NCBI GenBank assembly: GCA_026120035.1
Contig: JALRME010000027.1
Location: 1-64,000 of the forward strand
Direction: 5' to 3'
Origin: Coleophoma eucalyptorum
Taxonomy: Eukaryota > Ascomycota > Leotiomycetes > Helotiales > Dermateaceae
Length of the DNA stretch: 64,000 bases
Position numbers and translations under genes: made by a program. The notes under the pieces were generated by a model. The model ran no database searches. It was not told where the DNA came from and saw nothing but the letters and a program-made list of their open reading frames with translations. Below, in pieces: positions 9,526-20,861 of this stretch (the first letter of the stretch is position 1; each line of letters starts with the position of its first letter).

Positions 9526-12046
9526 CTGCTATGGGCGAGAGGGGTAGGTTGAATATTGTCAATGTTGTAGATATATCTGGTTTTGGGAACGATGAAGGGG
9601 TTGATGAGGATTGGTATCCTCTATAAACAGACTAGAAATATAGGTTTGACGAGTTCAAGGAAAGTCAAGGTGAGGGAGCGCAGAATCTGGTCCTAGAAAG
9701 GTTTCCCAATGCGGATGGGCAGCTTATCAATCGCGTTAGAACCAGATAGCTAAGAGTTGACAAGTGACTTCTTCGCCTCAGGCCTTTTATGTTATCATCT
9801 AAGGATCTTCCATCTTTCCTGGCCTCATCCCCAAATTGTTAGAAAGGGAGATAAATCACATCGATCAAATCTGGCCCAAATCTACGCCTGCTACTTTGGT
9901 CTATTTTCAACAAATATGCTAGCACGAGTCTCGATTCACATGATTGGATATTCGGTGACGACAAGATCGTAGAACCGTAGAATTATTCCTATATGTGAGA
10001 AGAGATATCAAAGAGTATAACGGAGACGAGGTCGAATTGGGCATCTTGCCACAGTTCCGCGGGTGTGAATAGCCAGAGTGACAAATCAACGCACTCATAC
10101 TGGCCAGAAGACGATTAATATTATACATTCACAGAGTTGACCTCCCAGAAAAGATCCGTGGTGGGTAATCCGACCATCATTTATGCGGAGTTTGTGGAAC
10201 CAGCAGACGGGCTATCTTCATATGTCTGCGAGGGAATAGGAGATTATGTGTAGAATAGTGGGACCTAGACTGCAGGGTGCACAAATATGATACTGAGGGA
10301 TCATAATATTGAAATCCCCTTGTTATCTGCAGCCAAGGCGATCATATTGGGTCTGGCGTTGCTGATGTGCTTTTTGCAGCAATGGCCAATTCTCACAATC
10401 AATGAATTCTCAACACCAGCGAAACAAAGGCGAAAATGTGAGGGGATTGCGGATCGCCAGCGCCAGTGCCAGTGCCAGTACCAGACTGCTGGGAAGTGCA
10501 AGATGCAGGTATTTCTCCGTAGACTCTCAACTTGTATGGATCATCGACGAGTTCTGAGAATGATCGCGCGGCATAGAAGATAGAGGAGGTGACAATCCCA
10601 GTTTGCCATGTGGCATGTCTTGTTCGCACCATGCAAGTGCGGACGTAGGCCGGAAGTGCTGGTTAGGAGATTCCTAATGCGACCTTTCATCCTGCCTATT
10701 TGAGACGTCCGTCTGGGTTCATACAGGACGTACAATCTTTCCGATATCGCGCATTGCATATTGCATTCTACGCGATCAGCCAAGGCAAGAGAGCAGACGA
10801 TCACCGGCGTTATAACTTGTCACCTTCCCTTCAGGGCTTGAGCTTGGTTGCTTTGATGCTTGGATCACCTGTTATGCCCCCGTAGAACTGCCTTGGGCCA
10901 ATGAAGGGCCTGGCCATCTCGTCGTCTCTTCCAACGTCAAGAGTGGATGGAAGTCTGGCCAGTTCCCTGGTCTCTGAGATTGGTTGTCTTGTATAGTTGA
11001 CTTGTATAGTTGAATTCGTGTCGCTGGGTTGCTGCTGCAGTGCACCTAGAGCCGAAGCGGAAGCGAGTTTTCGTGCCTCAAGCTGCTGATCGTCAAGGTA
11101 CCTCACGGTCCTACTGCGCCGTACCTCTACCTCTACATATACTGCTGAGAAGATCTTTCTTGCCCGTCCCCGCCAAAGCTCGACGTTGCTTTCTCTACCA
11201 CAGGAGCGTCGACTTTTGCGGGAGCCTACCTTGCCGATCCCAGATGCCGACATATACACGCCGGACCAACCACCCGAAGCAGACGATCTTCCTACCGTAT
11301 CTTGTGGTCCTCCTACTCCGTAGACAAACTACCGAGGGCCAGCTGAGCAATACCATCGTTGGCAGCTGGATATAATCGTAGGGATTGCGTGTGGCGCTGC
11401 TTAGACATAACCTTAACCCATTCGAATCAGGCAGGGGTGGTGTTTCCCGCCCAGCAGAGTACCAAGCTCCAAGTACCCATTACCCAGTACCCAGTACCAA
11501 GTAGCTAAAACTAAGGCTATCGTCCCGTCTGACAGTACTGATCTCCCCTCTCGCAATTTCTTGCGTCTTCTTACCTACACGCCGAGGGCCTTGTGTCTAT
11601 CGCGTTGGAGCTTTTGGTCGGACGCATATGCAAGCAAGTTGCCTGTGGAGTCTCGCCATCTCGGTCATATCGTCATCCCATTCTTACTCCCAGATGTCGC
11701 AGCTTGGAAACGAAACTCGATGCTAGGCCCATGCGCGGGAGCTTGAGAAGCATTTGGCGGGGACCCGTCACGTCGTCATATATCCGCATTGCCCTGTGTC
11801 TCCCACTTCTACCATACTGTAACGTTGGCCTTTTCACGTTACTGGACCACTGCGCTCCACTGTCCATATCTAAGCTTGATCCTCGTCGATTGGCCTGCAC
11901 ATGACTCCGCCCATAATACCTTCGGGACTACTGCAGACAAGAGCTTGAATGAAAGAGTGGGGACTATTCCGAGAAGCACGCAACCCCAAAAAAATACAGC
12001 ATCCAACTTTTAATGTAGCTACTGCTGCCTAGCTCCCTCCTTCATA
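9526..12046. other. Intergenic, no gene supported
   Basis: Several open frames on both strands (for instance 10831-11259 minus and 11010-11375 plus) overlap each other and match nothing known to me. A TACCCA-type microsatellite lies at about 11465-11505 (repeated AGTACCCA units). The last few hundred bases should hold the promoter of the F-box gene. Confidence 0.4.
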
Positions 12047-13948
12047 ATGTCTTCGACTTCAGCTTTTGCCTCTAGCATAGCTGATGATGGCTCAGTCTCC
12101 CTGGAAAACGATTTGAAGTACCTACACGGAAGAGTGGATCCAGGCAAAGAGGAGAGCATTGAATTGCTCAAGACCATACCTGCGACTGATCCGAGGTTGG
12201 CAGATTCTAAGATGTCACCCACTAAGGATGACGAGAAAGGTGTTACTCAGCCTGTCGGCACCAAATCACATCCAGGTGGGTTCCGCATGAGGCAATCTTT
12301 TTCCTGCGAGGCTTTCAGAATTGTCACGGTCACATTGTTGTCACAGCAGTAATGGAACTAATTGTGACAGCAGAAACCTCGGTTGCTACTAGTCGTAAGA
12401 AGCATTCTTTGACGGACCTTCCATCCGAACTCATCGACCAAATTCTTTCATTTTTGTCCGCCGTGGATCTTGTTCGTATATCCTCGACATGCCGCTTGCT
12501 CTCGAACCTTGCCACCTCAGATCTTGCCTGGTACCATCATGTCCAGGTTAACGTCCCTGGTGTTAAATTGACCTCGCCATCTCCATGCACAACTTACCGT
12601 GAGCTTTATCAGATGCACGATCCACACTGGTTTCTGACTAGGTACAAAATATGGTTCTGTGATTTCTTCCTGACGGGGAAGTTGATCCTTGTACGCTACG
12701 ATCCACGAAGAGGATGTATAGAGGGATATCGGCTAGTTGCAGAACGTCGACCTCCGCAATTCGAGCCATGGGAATATGATGACGAAGTTATCGTCCACTC
12801 GTTCGAACCCCATGTTCGGCTCCACCTCGACCAACCAGTCATCCAACTCGATGCGCTATCTCTAGAGTCTCTGATGGCTTCTTCGGTGAAGTCAGCTCGA
12901 GCAGGACATCGCTTCTCGGCCGAGACTCCTATGCGACTAGGAACATCCAATGCTCGACCAATCTTCTCAAACTTCCTCCTCACGCGACCAGTTACTCCCA
13001 AACCCAATATGCAACTGTGGCCACCAATGACCATTCCAGCCCGTGAGCGTGTCCGAAATGCTAGTCAAGAGCAGTTTATAGGTGTTGGGCATAAGCCTCA
13101 GAATAGATCTGAAGTATCAGACCAAGCTTTCAGGATTCGTCAATGGATGGAAATGACTGTTGGACAGTCACCCGGTGTACATCTTGGTGAGGAGGTATTT
13201 ACATATGCGACATTAGATCCAGCATTGTATACACCAACAGAAGATAAGCCATGGAGGGGGATATGGATGGGTGATTATAGTGGACATGGCGTTGAATGTG
13301 AGTACATCTTCACAGGCTCATGCTTAACTATCCAAACCTTGAAGTTTCTGTGGCATTCATTTAGCCGTGGTAAACGCTATTTTGACATAAAAGTCTACCT
13401 CGTCTATTTTAAGAGGGATCGCTGCTGATAAAATACCACAACAGTTTTGCTGATGCATCAGCCTGAGACTGAAGAATTCGACGAAAGCAGCGTGGTTCAG
13501 AGACCAGACGAAACGCCAGCGGAATGGAAAGCCAGAAAGATCGAGGAGAGGAAGTATAGGGGTCGATTAGAAGCGATCAAATTGACAGGAGACCCTAATG
13601 TACCACGAGGTGAACATACGTTCATTGTTGATGATCTTGGTACGGATGGGTACATAAGAACAGTCACAGAGAAAACATTCAATGGCGCCAGAGTTGTTAA
13701 AAGCAGAGGTCATATTGCAGCGAGAATGTTTCGAAATGGTAAGGCTGATACCACAACTCTTGAGAAGCAAGCACTAATGTGGGGACTCAGACAAATATAT
13801 TGAAAGTCAGTTGATTCTTATCTCTGGTGATCGATTGGCACAATACTGGGTTGGCTTTGGCCATATCAGTTTCTACGACAGGGTCAACGTTGACTCGTTT
13901 CTTTCACCATACCAGGATATCCGCCAGAGCCATTGCTTCAACAAATAG
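12047..13948 (+). CDS. F-box domain protein
   Basis: Four-exon model: 12047-12275, 12371-13297, 13445-13738 and 13791-13948, about 535 aa. The first acceptor could also be at 12346, adding 8 residues in the same frame. Internal introns are 147 nt (13298-13444) and 52 nt (13739-13790). A disordered N-terminus of about 80 residues precedes a clear F-box (LTDLPSELIDQILSFLSAVD then LVRISSTCRLL). The remainder matches the layout of a fungal F-box family: HWFLTRYKIWFCD, a WRGIWMGDYSGHG segment and a C-terminal DRLAQYWVGFGHISFY. Family knowledge: the F-box binds Skp1 in an SCF ubiquitin ligase and the C-terminal part recruits the substrate. The target is unknown. The last exon was recovered by splicing; without it the conserved C-terminus would be lost. 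Confidence 0.85.
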
Positions 13949-14401
13949 GTCCCCTAATCGAATGCACTACCCACTGCTACTTCTGTAAATGATTGAACCG
14001 GACAATATATGAAATTGTAATCACATAACTTATACTCTAATAAAAATTGAAACCATCTCTGTTAACAATCGTGCCATCACTGACGTTTCGTATACACGTG
14101 CCTGAAAGTCGCATGCGGCCGTCCGACTTTGAAGGCCATGACGCACGCGAAAAAAAAAAGCTGGGTTCCGTCATTCAAAGAGGGGAGAAGTCAACAAAAT
14201 CTGAATCGAGACAACAAGCTTTTAGATCCACAAAATTCAAAGCACTTTGGGTTCCGTACTCGCATCTAGATTTGTTGCATCACCTTGACGAGAAGCGAGT
14301 GTTTTTACCTTTATACTTTTAGGAAGTTGTCGTTTCATCCTTATTATTGACGTCTTTTTCTAGTTGGGTCTTCGGTTTGCTTGCACGAGATCAACAACAA
14401 G
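13949..14401. other. Intergenic spacer
   Basis: Holds the 3' flank of the F-box gene and the promoter of the DUF1769 gene. Contains an A-run near 14150. Nothing else recognised. Confidence 0.4.
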
Positions 14402-15673
14402 ATGGCGCACAACTATATTCTCCAGGTCACCGCAGGCTCCGAGTATGACATTAAGAAGCACCACATCGTGCCCGTCAACTCTCCCAAGACAGTATCGATA
14501 GACTCCGAGCACATCTCTGTAGATGTAAATGTGCGAATCCAGGTACGCAGTTGCTTCTCCCCACCTCGCCCAGAGCTACTTACCAATTCATGTCCTCTGC
14601 AGAACTATCGCGGCCTCCCACAAAACTCCCCCTCCACTTCCCCCTACTTCTCCCTTCCATCACACGCCAAAAATGGCGACCAATACAGCATCGCTTTTCG
14701 CTTCACGCCCAAGTCCACCATCGGCGGCAATGACCTCGTCTTTGGAAACGATTTCGACCACCCCATCCGCGACCGACTTCCCCCGGGATTCTCGACTGCA
14801 TTTAAGATCGTGAAATGGGTTGTCGATCCTGGCCTGGATGGGGACGTGTATGCAGACCAGCCGTACTTGTATGGCCCTGCTGCCAGTTCGATGAATATCC
14901 TAAATGTAGGTGCGGAGGAGGCTGACGTGGACGAGGATGCGGGTTTGGTCTTCGAGGAGGGCGGTGATGAAAAGGGCTTGGAAGTCAGGAAGGATAACAA
15001 TGTCCCGGCATCAGAAGCAGCGAGGAAGAAGTACTTCTTGAACGAGGAAAGGAGGAAGGAGTGGGATTTCGAGGCTGGGACGAGTTATGGTTGCGATTTC
15101 TTTAACCCGTATTTGGATTTCAATGGTATGTTCTGGCGCTTTTTTGGCGGGATCTGCTTCTTACCGGGAGACATGGACTGACTGGACGGTATAGACTTTG
15201 CGCTCCGACTTCCTGGGTTCACATTACCTATCATGAAATATTGGGATGGACAAGGATTAAGGTAAGTATCAAGTTTTTTCAGTATACGCTTGCTTTTTGC
15301 GCGTACCCTTTTCATCGTAAGCAGATGCTGTCTCAGACAGAAGTTTCCTGCTTCCTCTCACTTCAATCTTTACCTTTTTCTGCAAAAGCCTTCTTACCAA
15401 CACTCTCCCTTTTTTACTTGACGCAGGAAAGAGCAAAAGCGCTCACACACGCTCAGATACGTGCTGAAGAACCGCAAGACCGACACAGTGCTATTTGTCG
15501 TCTTATTTACGCTGTATCTGAAAGAGGATGTGGATGAGCATGGTAATGTGAAGGAGGGTGTTGAGGGCGGCGTCCCATTCAAGGGCGTTGCTAAGGGATT
15601 TGAAGACGCCAAAGACGAGAAGGAGAATGATCAGAAACCTGTTCAGACCACAGACGATGATGATGTTGATTGA
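14402..15673 (+). CDS. DUF1769 family protein
   Basis: Four-exon model: 14402-14542, 14603-15125, 15195-15261 and 15427-15673, with introns of 60, 69 and 165 nt, giving 325 aa. The start is the ATG at 14402 (MAHNYILQVTAGSEYD). The hallmark FGNDFDHPIRDRLPPGF, then WVVDPGLDGDVYADQPYLYG, identifies the fungal DUF1769 family, which is named but has no assigned biochemical role. Acidic stretches follow around residues 165-190 and the C-terminus ends in DDDDVD. The joined exon 3 and 4 reading (LPGFTLPIMKYWDGQ then LRYVLKNRK) supports the splicing. No signal peptide or membrane segment is evident. Confidence 0.85.
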
Positions 15674-16343
15674 AAAATTATTTGTTGAGCTGCGACAGGT
15701 TTTGGTGGATGGGAGTCGGCGGGATGGGCGTATGGTTGGTAGGTAGCCTGGCTTGGGGAAATACATATTAACACGGCGCTGGCATTAATAGAGTCAGAAG
15801 CCATTAAGCAATGGATTCAATAGACAAGACTCGCAACGAGTCTGTATCCTGATATTACTCTTGACCGTCTCCCCTCCTATTTGTCAAAAGTTGAAACATG
15901 TGTTGAGTTCTTGTACAAAGAGAATTTGGTAACAAAGGGCATCTATCTTTACACGTAGATCTCTCCACCCTAAAAGCATGAAAGCAGGCGACCTCCGCAC
16001 CTTGAACGACCTTCTGCACTCGGCGGCGCTCGACGACCACTTACCGCATCACTATATGCCGTTAGGGACATTACACATGTATCTCGGTTGGTGAGATCTC
16101 CGACGGTTTCCGGCTGTCTTTGACCCCACCAAGAATCGTTATCTTGCCACTATCAATCCTCCGCGGCCAGGTACAGGCTAATCAGCGTACTACAAGCTTC
16201 CGGATCTGCCTCTTGCTTGTCTGCTTTGCATACGTGTGCATGTGCAGATTGGCGTGTGCTTCGGCGGCAGCCGTATCTTACACCAGATACCAGTTTGTAC
16301 AAAGCACATGTAAGCCGGGAACGGTAGGTAAATCACCGTGGTT
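15674..16343. other. Intergenic spacer
   Basis: Between the DUF1769 and xanthine dioxygenase genes, both on the plus strand. No coding frame supported. The right end is the xanthine dioxygenase promoter. Confidence 0.4.
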
Positions 16344-16350
16344 TATATAA
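16344..16350 (+). promoter_or_regulatory. TATA-like element of the xanthine dioxygenase gene
   Basis: TATATAA lies 159 bp upstream of the ATG at 16509, with a CT-rich stretch (16367-16420) between, a common fungal core-promoter layout. Assigned by position only. Confidence 0.4.
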
Positions 16351-16508
16351 GCTCGTGTTGACCCTCCTTTCTATCCTTCTCTTGTTGTCCGGTTCGACAT
16401 TGCCTCTCCTCAGACAGAAGTGCAGCCAACGCAACACAACTCTCAAAATCGGCTTGAATTCCCACAACCAAAGATAGCCCCCCTCGATTATTTGTAACTG
16501 CAATAAAA

Positions 16509-17686
16509 ATGGCAATCAAAACTCTTGAAGTCAAGCCCCTCACTGCCCCTGCGGGGTCGAATGTAAACTTTGGGGTGTCCATCTCCAACTGCGATGTCGA
16601 GAATCTGAGCGATGAGGACTTCGAGACTATCCGCACCGCTTTGTATAACTCACATGTCGTGATTTTGAAGAACCAGGAGAAAATGAGCGCCAAGGCTCAG
16701 TACGAGCTTACCAAGAGATTCGATCCTGCTGCTGAGAGCTACGGACATGGAAAGACACTTGATGCAAAGCGGTCCGTTCTTCATCCTGATTTGAAGGTAT
16801 GTTTTACCCAGTATTGAATTTTGGGATGGCCTCTAATGTTGGATAGACAATCCCCTACCAACCCCAAGTCCAAGTTATTGGAAACGGTCCGTTTGAAGAA
16901 TACGAGGGTCTGAAGAACATCACACTTGTGCACCCTCACCACAAGAAATTCCACAAGACTAGCATCCCCGATGAGGAAGATCTCGACTTCACCCGATTTT
17001 TCAGATGGCACATGGACGCCGCTCTGTACGCTCTCAACCCACCAAAAGTGACTTCTCTCTTAGCTGTCAAGGTGCCCAGTGGCCGCCGCCAAACCCTTCG
17101 TTACGACGACGGCACTGGCGATGAGCTAGATGTTTCGCTCGGCACGACAGCATTTGTTTCGGGACAGAAGATGTACGAACTCTTGAGCGAGGAGGATAAG
17201 GAGTTTGTGCGTAATGCCAAGGTTGAATATGCTCCCCATCCATATATCTGGATGTCGCCATCGAAATCCCGCTCCACAGGTCTCGGCATGATATCTGAGG
17301 GCCTTGAGCTGCCACTCTCCGATCTGCCACCTATCGATGAGTCCCAGATCAAGATCCTACCCATGTGCTTCAAGAACCCGCTCACGGGCAACTTGGCGCT
17401 GCAGATCCACCCCTCCGCCGTCAAGGCGATCCATCTCCCTAACGGCGAGGTCATGACGGATCTTAAGGAGGTGCGCGATCTAGTATATCGTCTGCAGCGA
17501 CCTGGCATCGCTCCGGATTTGGTCTACGCCCATGATTGGGAACAGGGTGACTGCGCGCTGTTCAACAACCAGGGAGTGATTCATTCCGTCTGTGGTGCCT
17601 TTGCACCTGAGGAGCAGAGGTTGTTCAGACAGTGCAACATGGCTTCTTCTGAGGGTGTCATGGGACCTGATGGGAAGCTTTATTAG
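16509..17686 (+). CDS. xanA: Alpha-ketoglutarate-dependent xanthine dioxygenase
   Basis: Two exons, 16509-16796 and 16847-17686, with a 50-nt intron, 375 aa. It is a TauD/TfdA-fold Fe(II)/2-oxoglutarate dioxygenase. The iron-binding HxD is in RWHMDAALY (His151, Asp153) and the distal histidine in GVIHSV (His342). Sequence around HPHHKKFHKTSIPDEED, VRYDDGTGDEL-like LRYDDGTGDEL and RPGIAPDLVYAHDW is characteristic of the fungal XanA group rather than taurine dioxygenase. Family knowledge: XanA hydroxylates xanthine to uric acid without molybdenum cofactor, letting fungi use purines as nitrogen. It is cytosolic, with no targeting signal visible. The ATG context (aaaaATGGca) is good. A taurine or sulfonate substrate is a less likely alternative. 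Confidence 0.88.
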
Positions 17687-20600
17687 ATTTTCCCGGGGAT
17701 ACCGATTGACCTCTACTATTATTATTTTGTTCGGTTCAGTCTTGCTTATATCTTAGATTGCTTTGATCTCTGGGATTTTGGCTTCTTTTCTTTTTTGTTT
17801 TACGAACTCGGCGTGGTTTTGCATAGGGGGGAAACTCTACGCATCTAAGCCTCCGGACGAGGAACTCGGCGTTGGTTTTCGTATCCTTTCTTAGTCACGT
17901 ATCAAGCGTATACCCAATCTTTTAGCTGTTCGGGGGGTTTATTGGCGCACCACACCGGTAGAAACACGGGTTTCGGTCTGGAATATTGGAAAGACATATA
18001 TATATCAGAAGGATATACTTAGATTTATAAAGGATCCATATACTTAACTATCTTTCGTCCCTACTCTACTTTCATGGATGTTCCTATAGATGACTAAGCC
18101 TTGGGTCGAAATAGATGTGTACTTACTACATTCTATACTTGATGTGGCGTTGCACATATCACCAAGGGTCAGAGCCATCCTGACCTCCATGATGCAAGGC
18201 TCTTCTCCTCGTTTCTTCTTGTGGGGATTGTTGAAGCACTCAGTGTCCTAGCTGACCAGTAAGAAGGCTCTCCAAACTTCCCCATGCGATGCTGACCTTC
18301 AGCGTTTTTTTTTTTTTCTTCCTCCAAAATGCCCTCATCTTTCCGCTTTCGTCTCCACCGCTCTCGCCGATGCGGGTCGCGTTTTTCTTTTCTACGCATC
18401 TCATCCCTTGCTCCTCCATCCTTCTGCAATCTGTCGGTGCCCGGTGTCGGTGTAGGAGGAAATGCAAACAGCTGCGTGAATGGAGAGCTGTGGGATTCCC
18501 AAGCGGCCGGTCTAGATGTCGGGCCATTTCTCCACAGGTTATAAGAGGTGTGCTGCGATGGTGGTAATAAGTGGTGGTGAGGTTTGGGATGATTGCGCGT
18601 AGCGAGCACGTTCTCACATGTTGATTCTAGATATCTTCAAAAACCTGGTTTCAGGTGATGGTGGTGATGATGGTGGTGAGGTTGTGTGTGACATTGTGTG
18701 TAGTGAGCAGTTCTCACATGTTTGTTCTTGGATATCTTCAAATTTGATATGCGATAGCCATGAGGTTGAGCAGGTGACGGTGTAGCGAGGGCTTCTCACA
18801 TGTTTGTTCTGGATGCCCTCAAAAATGGCCTGCGTGGGGATGGATCTTGAGGGGTAGGGCAGTAGTATGTGGAGAGGGAGAGGAAAAGGGCGGGGTGAGA
18901 TGCTAGACATTTGTGGAACGGGTAGGTGGCAGTGTTGGTGGGGTTGGGATCGGGTAATAGAGGCATGAACAGGTGGAGTGGGAGATATAGGAGATTGGCT
19001 GTGTCTTGTCAGTGTCTTTCGATGCAGTCTGGCTTTGGTGCCGGGGCTTTTACATGTGAGTGGAATATAGAATCGAGATAAGATGATCTTCCAAAGATGC
19101 AGCATGCACACACAGTACGGTATAATGGTGGAAAGAGGGGAGAGGTTGTTGAAGGGTCTGAAGATCACATGCGAGGTTGGGGGTTTACCATCTATACAAA
19201 GACATGATTGCCATGCGAAACATTAGGCTAAAAGGCTTGTCACGATTGACAAGAACCCCGACGCCAACCTCGTGATACATGGAAAAGAGTTTGCCCCAGG
19301 TGGGCACACTTGTTTTGATTGATCGCAAGCAGAATGGATGGCTGCCTCACTCATGCTTACCAGAGTTTACTGTATCCAAACCGACCAGGACTAATTCCCA
19401 GGCTTATTTCCACCGCTGTGCGAAATCGCTGCGTCTGACTCGACGGGAAGGGTGGTCAGAAGACTTCGCTATGAGACAGTCTCGAAGGAAGGGAGAAGGC
19501 CGTCAAACCGATGAGACTGGAGAAACGTTAGACGCCATGCTGCCGAACTATTGCCCGGAGGAACACCAGGAATGGCAATCTCGGGCCAACCTCGCCCTAC
19601 CAAGCGTTTATTGCTACCGCACTTCTTTACGACATGCCGCAAGACTGAGTTTGAGTCAGGTAGTGCGCTTTGTGCTTTGTACTCGGCGAAATTCTGAGGC
19701 TAGCGCGCTTAACGGAGGCCCGTCCCATAGCCAAACAAAGACGGAAGTAGGCCGGCAGAGCAGAGGAAATAAGCAGCAGCAGGACACGACAAGACCTCGA
19801 TAGGACTATGCGGTGAAGCCTTGGACAAATCGGAGGCCCTAAGCATCCTCGTGGAGAAACTTTCTCTCCCCATATTACTCCAGACTCCAGACTCCACACA
19901 CCAGCGACAAGGGTTGGGCAAGGGAGGTAAGCGTGTGGGTGAATGGTGTGTATGAGTGAGCGCGTACGGAGTATGGGTGTGTGGAAACGGAGGGAGGAGA
20001 AGAAGAAAAAACCCACCCCAGACAGTGCATTTCGTGGGGCGGTCGATGCAAGATAGAGTCGCACCAGTATGCGACTCGATTGGTTGGGTCCGATCAAGGA
20101 ACCACATGTGTCAACCACCCGAATGACTTTGGGGGTTGCCCTTTTCACCAGAAGGCAAGCACAGCTGAGTCCCTGCTGGCTACCCTGGCTGCATTGATTT
20201 GCTGCCGGCCTCTTTGTCATTCAGCACCCAGCGTCATTGTGTGTCCACCGGAATGGAAGGATGCGTGGAAGGACGGGACTAAATGCCAAAAAACGATGAC
20301 AACAGCATTGCATGGGGCCTAGCGACAAAGGCCTCGGGCAGATGCTGAACTGTAACATCTGCATCGTCGCAAATCCAATCAGCTGAACGGCCGAGTCACC
20401 GATTCAGGTCGGTCGATGGATTCCGCTGATCTGGTGACGCGAGTCTCCAGCTCTCCAGCCTCGAGCCAAACCCGACCATTCCCAACTCAGCCACGTCTGC
20501 CCTCCAGCCGAGTCGTCCATACCTCCAACTAACTCGGGTCGTCGTAGTGAGATCCCTCAAAAGGTCGACGCAATTACCTGCTCCTGGAAACCTTCTCCGT

Positions 20601-20828
20601 TCCGCCGACTTGTCTACTTCACCTGCCTTGCTGTGTTCCTGCGCTGCCTTCCTTCCTCTGCCAATCTGCGCTGTCTCATTCCGAACCCCACGATTTAATC
20701 TTATTCTTCTTCTTTTCGTGTCAACCATTATTGGAGATCCACATTTCCCCTAACCTCCATTTCCAAATAACTGCACCCGACTCCCCCCCCCCCCACCGCT
20801 TTTTCTCTACCTGACCAACCTACGCTTC
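17687..20828. other. 3.1 kb gene-poor spacer with low-complexity tracts
   Basis: Contains a poly-T run at about 18305-18319, a degenerate repeat array at 18600-18830 (listed separately) and a poly-C run at about 20783-20796. Long open frames at 18169-18617, 18614-19168, 19279-19803 and 19627-20220 overlap on opposite strands and match nothing, so I treat them as chance. The last kilobase should contain promoter and 5' leader of the patatin-like gene. Confidence 0.45.
18600..18830. repeat. Three-copy degenerate repeat (TTCTCACATG...ATATCTTCAAA)
   Basis: The block TTCTCACATGTTTGTTCTTG followed by GATATCTTCAAA occurs near 18711, with variants near 18611 (TTCTCACATGTTGATTCTAG) and 18791 (TTCTCACATGTTTGTTCTGG). 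Spacing is about 100 and 80 bp. Each is preceded by a GTAGCGAG or GTAGTGAG string, so the unit is longer than the core. Confidence 0.7.
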
Positions 20829-20861
20829 ATGGCGCGCATGCTTCGAGGATTATGGTGCTGA
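20829..20861 (+). promoter_or_regulatory. uORF overlapping the patatin-like gene start
   Basis: An ATG at 20829 opens a 10-codon frame that ends with TGA at 20859-20861. It spans the main ATG at 20852. The TGA overlaps the second in-frame ATG of the main gene (Met4 at 20861) as TGATG, an arrangement seen in termination-reinitiation. Real use depends on the mRNA 5' end, which I cannot see. Confidence 0.45.

Noticed and set aside
10831..11375. Overlapping frames on both strands (142 and 121 residues)
   Set aside because: They overlap each other in opposite directions and look like no known protein.
13739..13803. F-box gene ending at a stop at 13801-13803
   Set aside because: A 52-nt intron (13739-13790) restores the conserved C-terminus through 13948.
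18169..19168. Several long frames upstream of the patatin-like gene
   Set aside because: Low-complexity, on overlapping strands, partly covering the spaced repeat; no family.
19279..20220. 174- and 197-residue frames on opposite strands
   Set aside because: GC-rich DNA without stops can produce these by chance; neither resembles a family.
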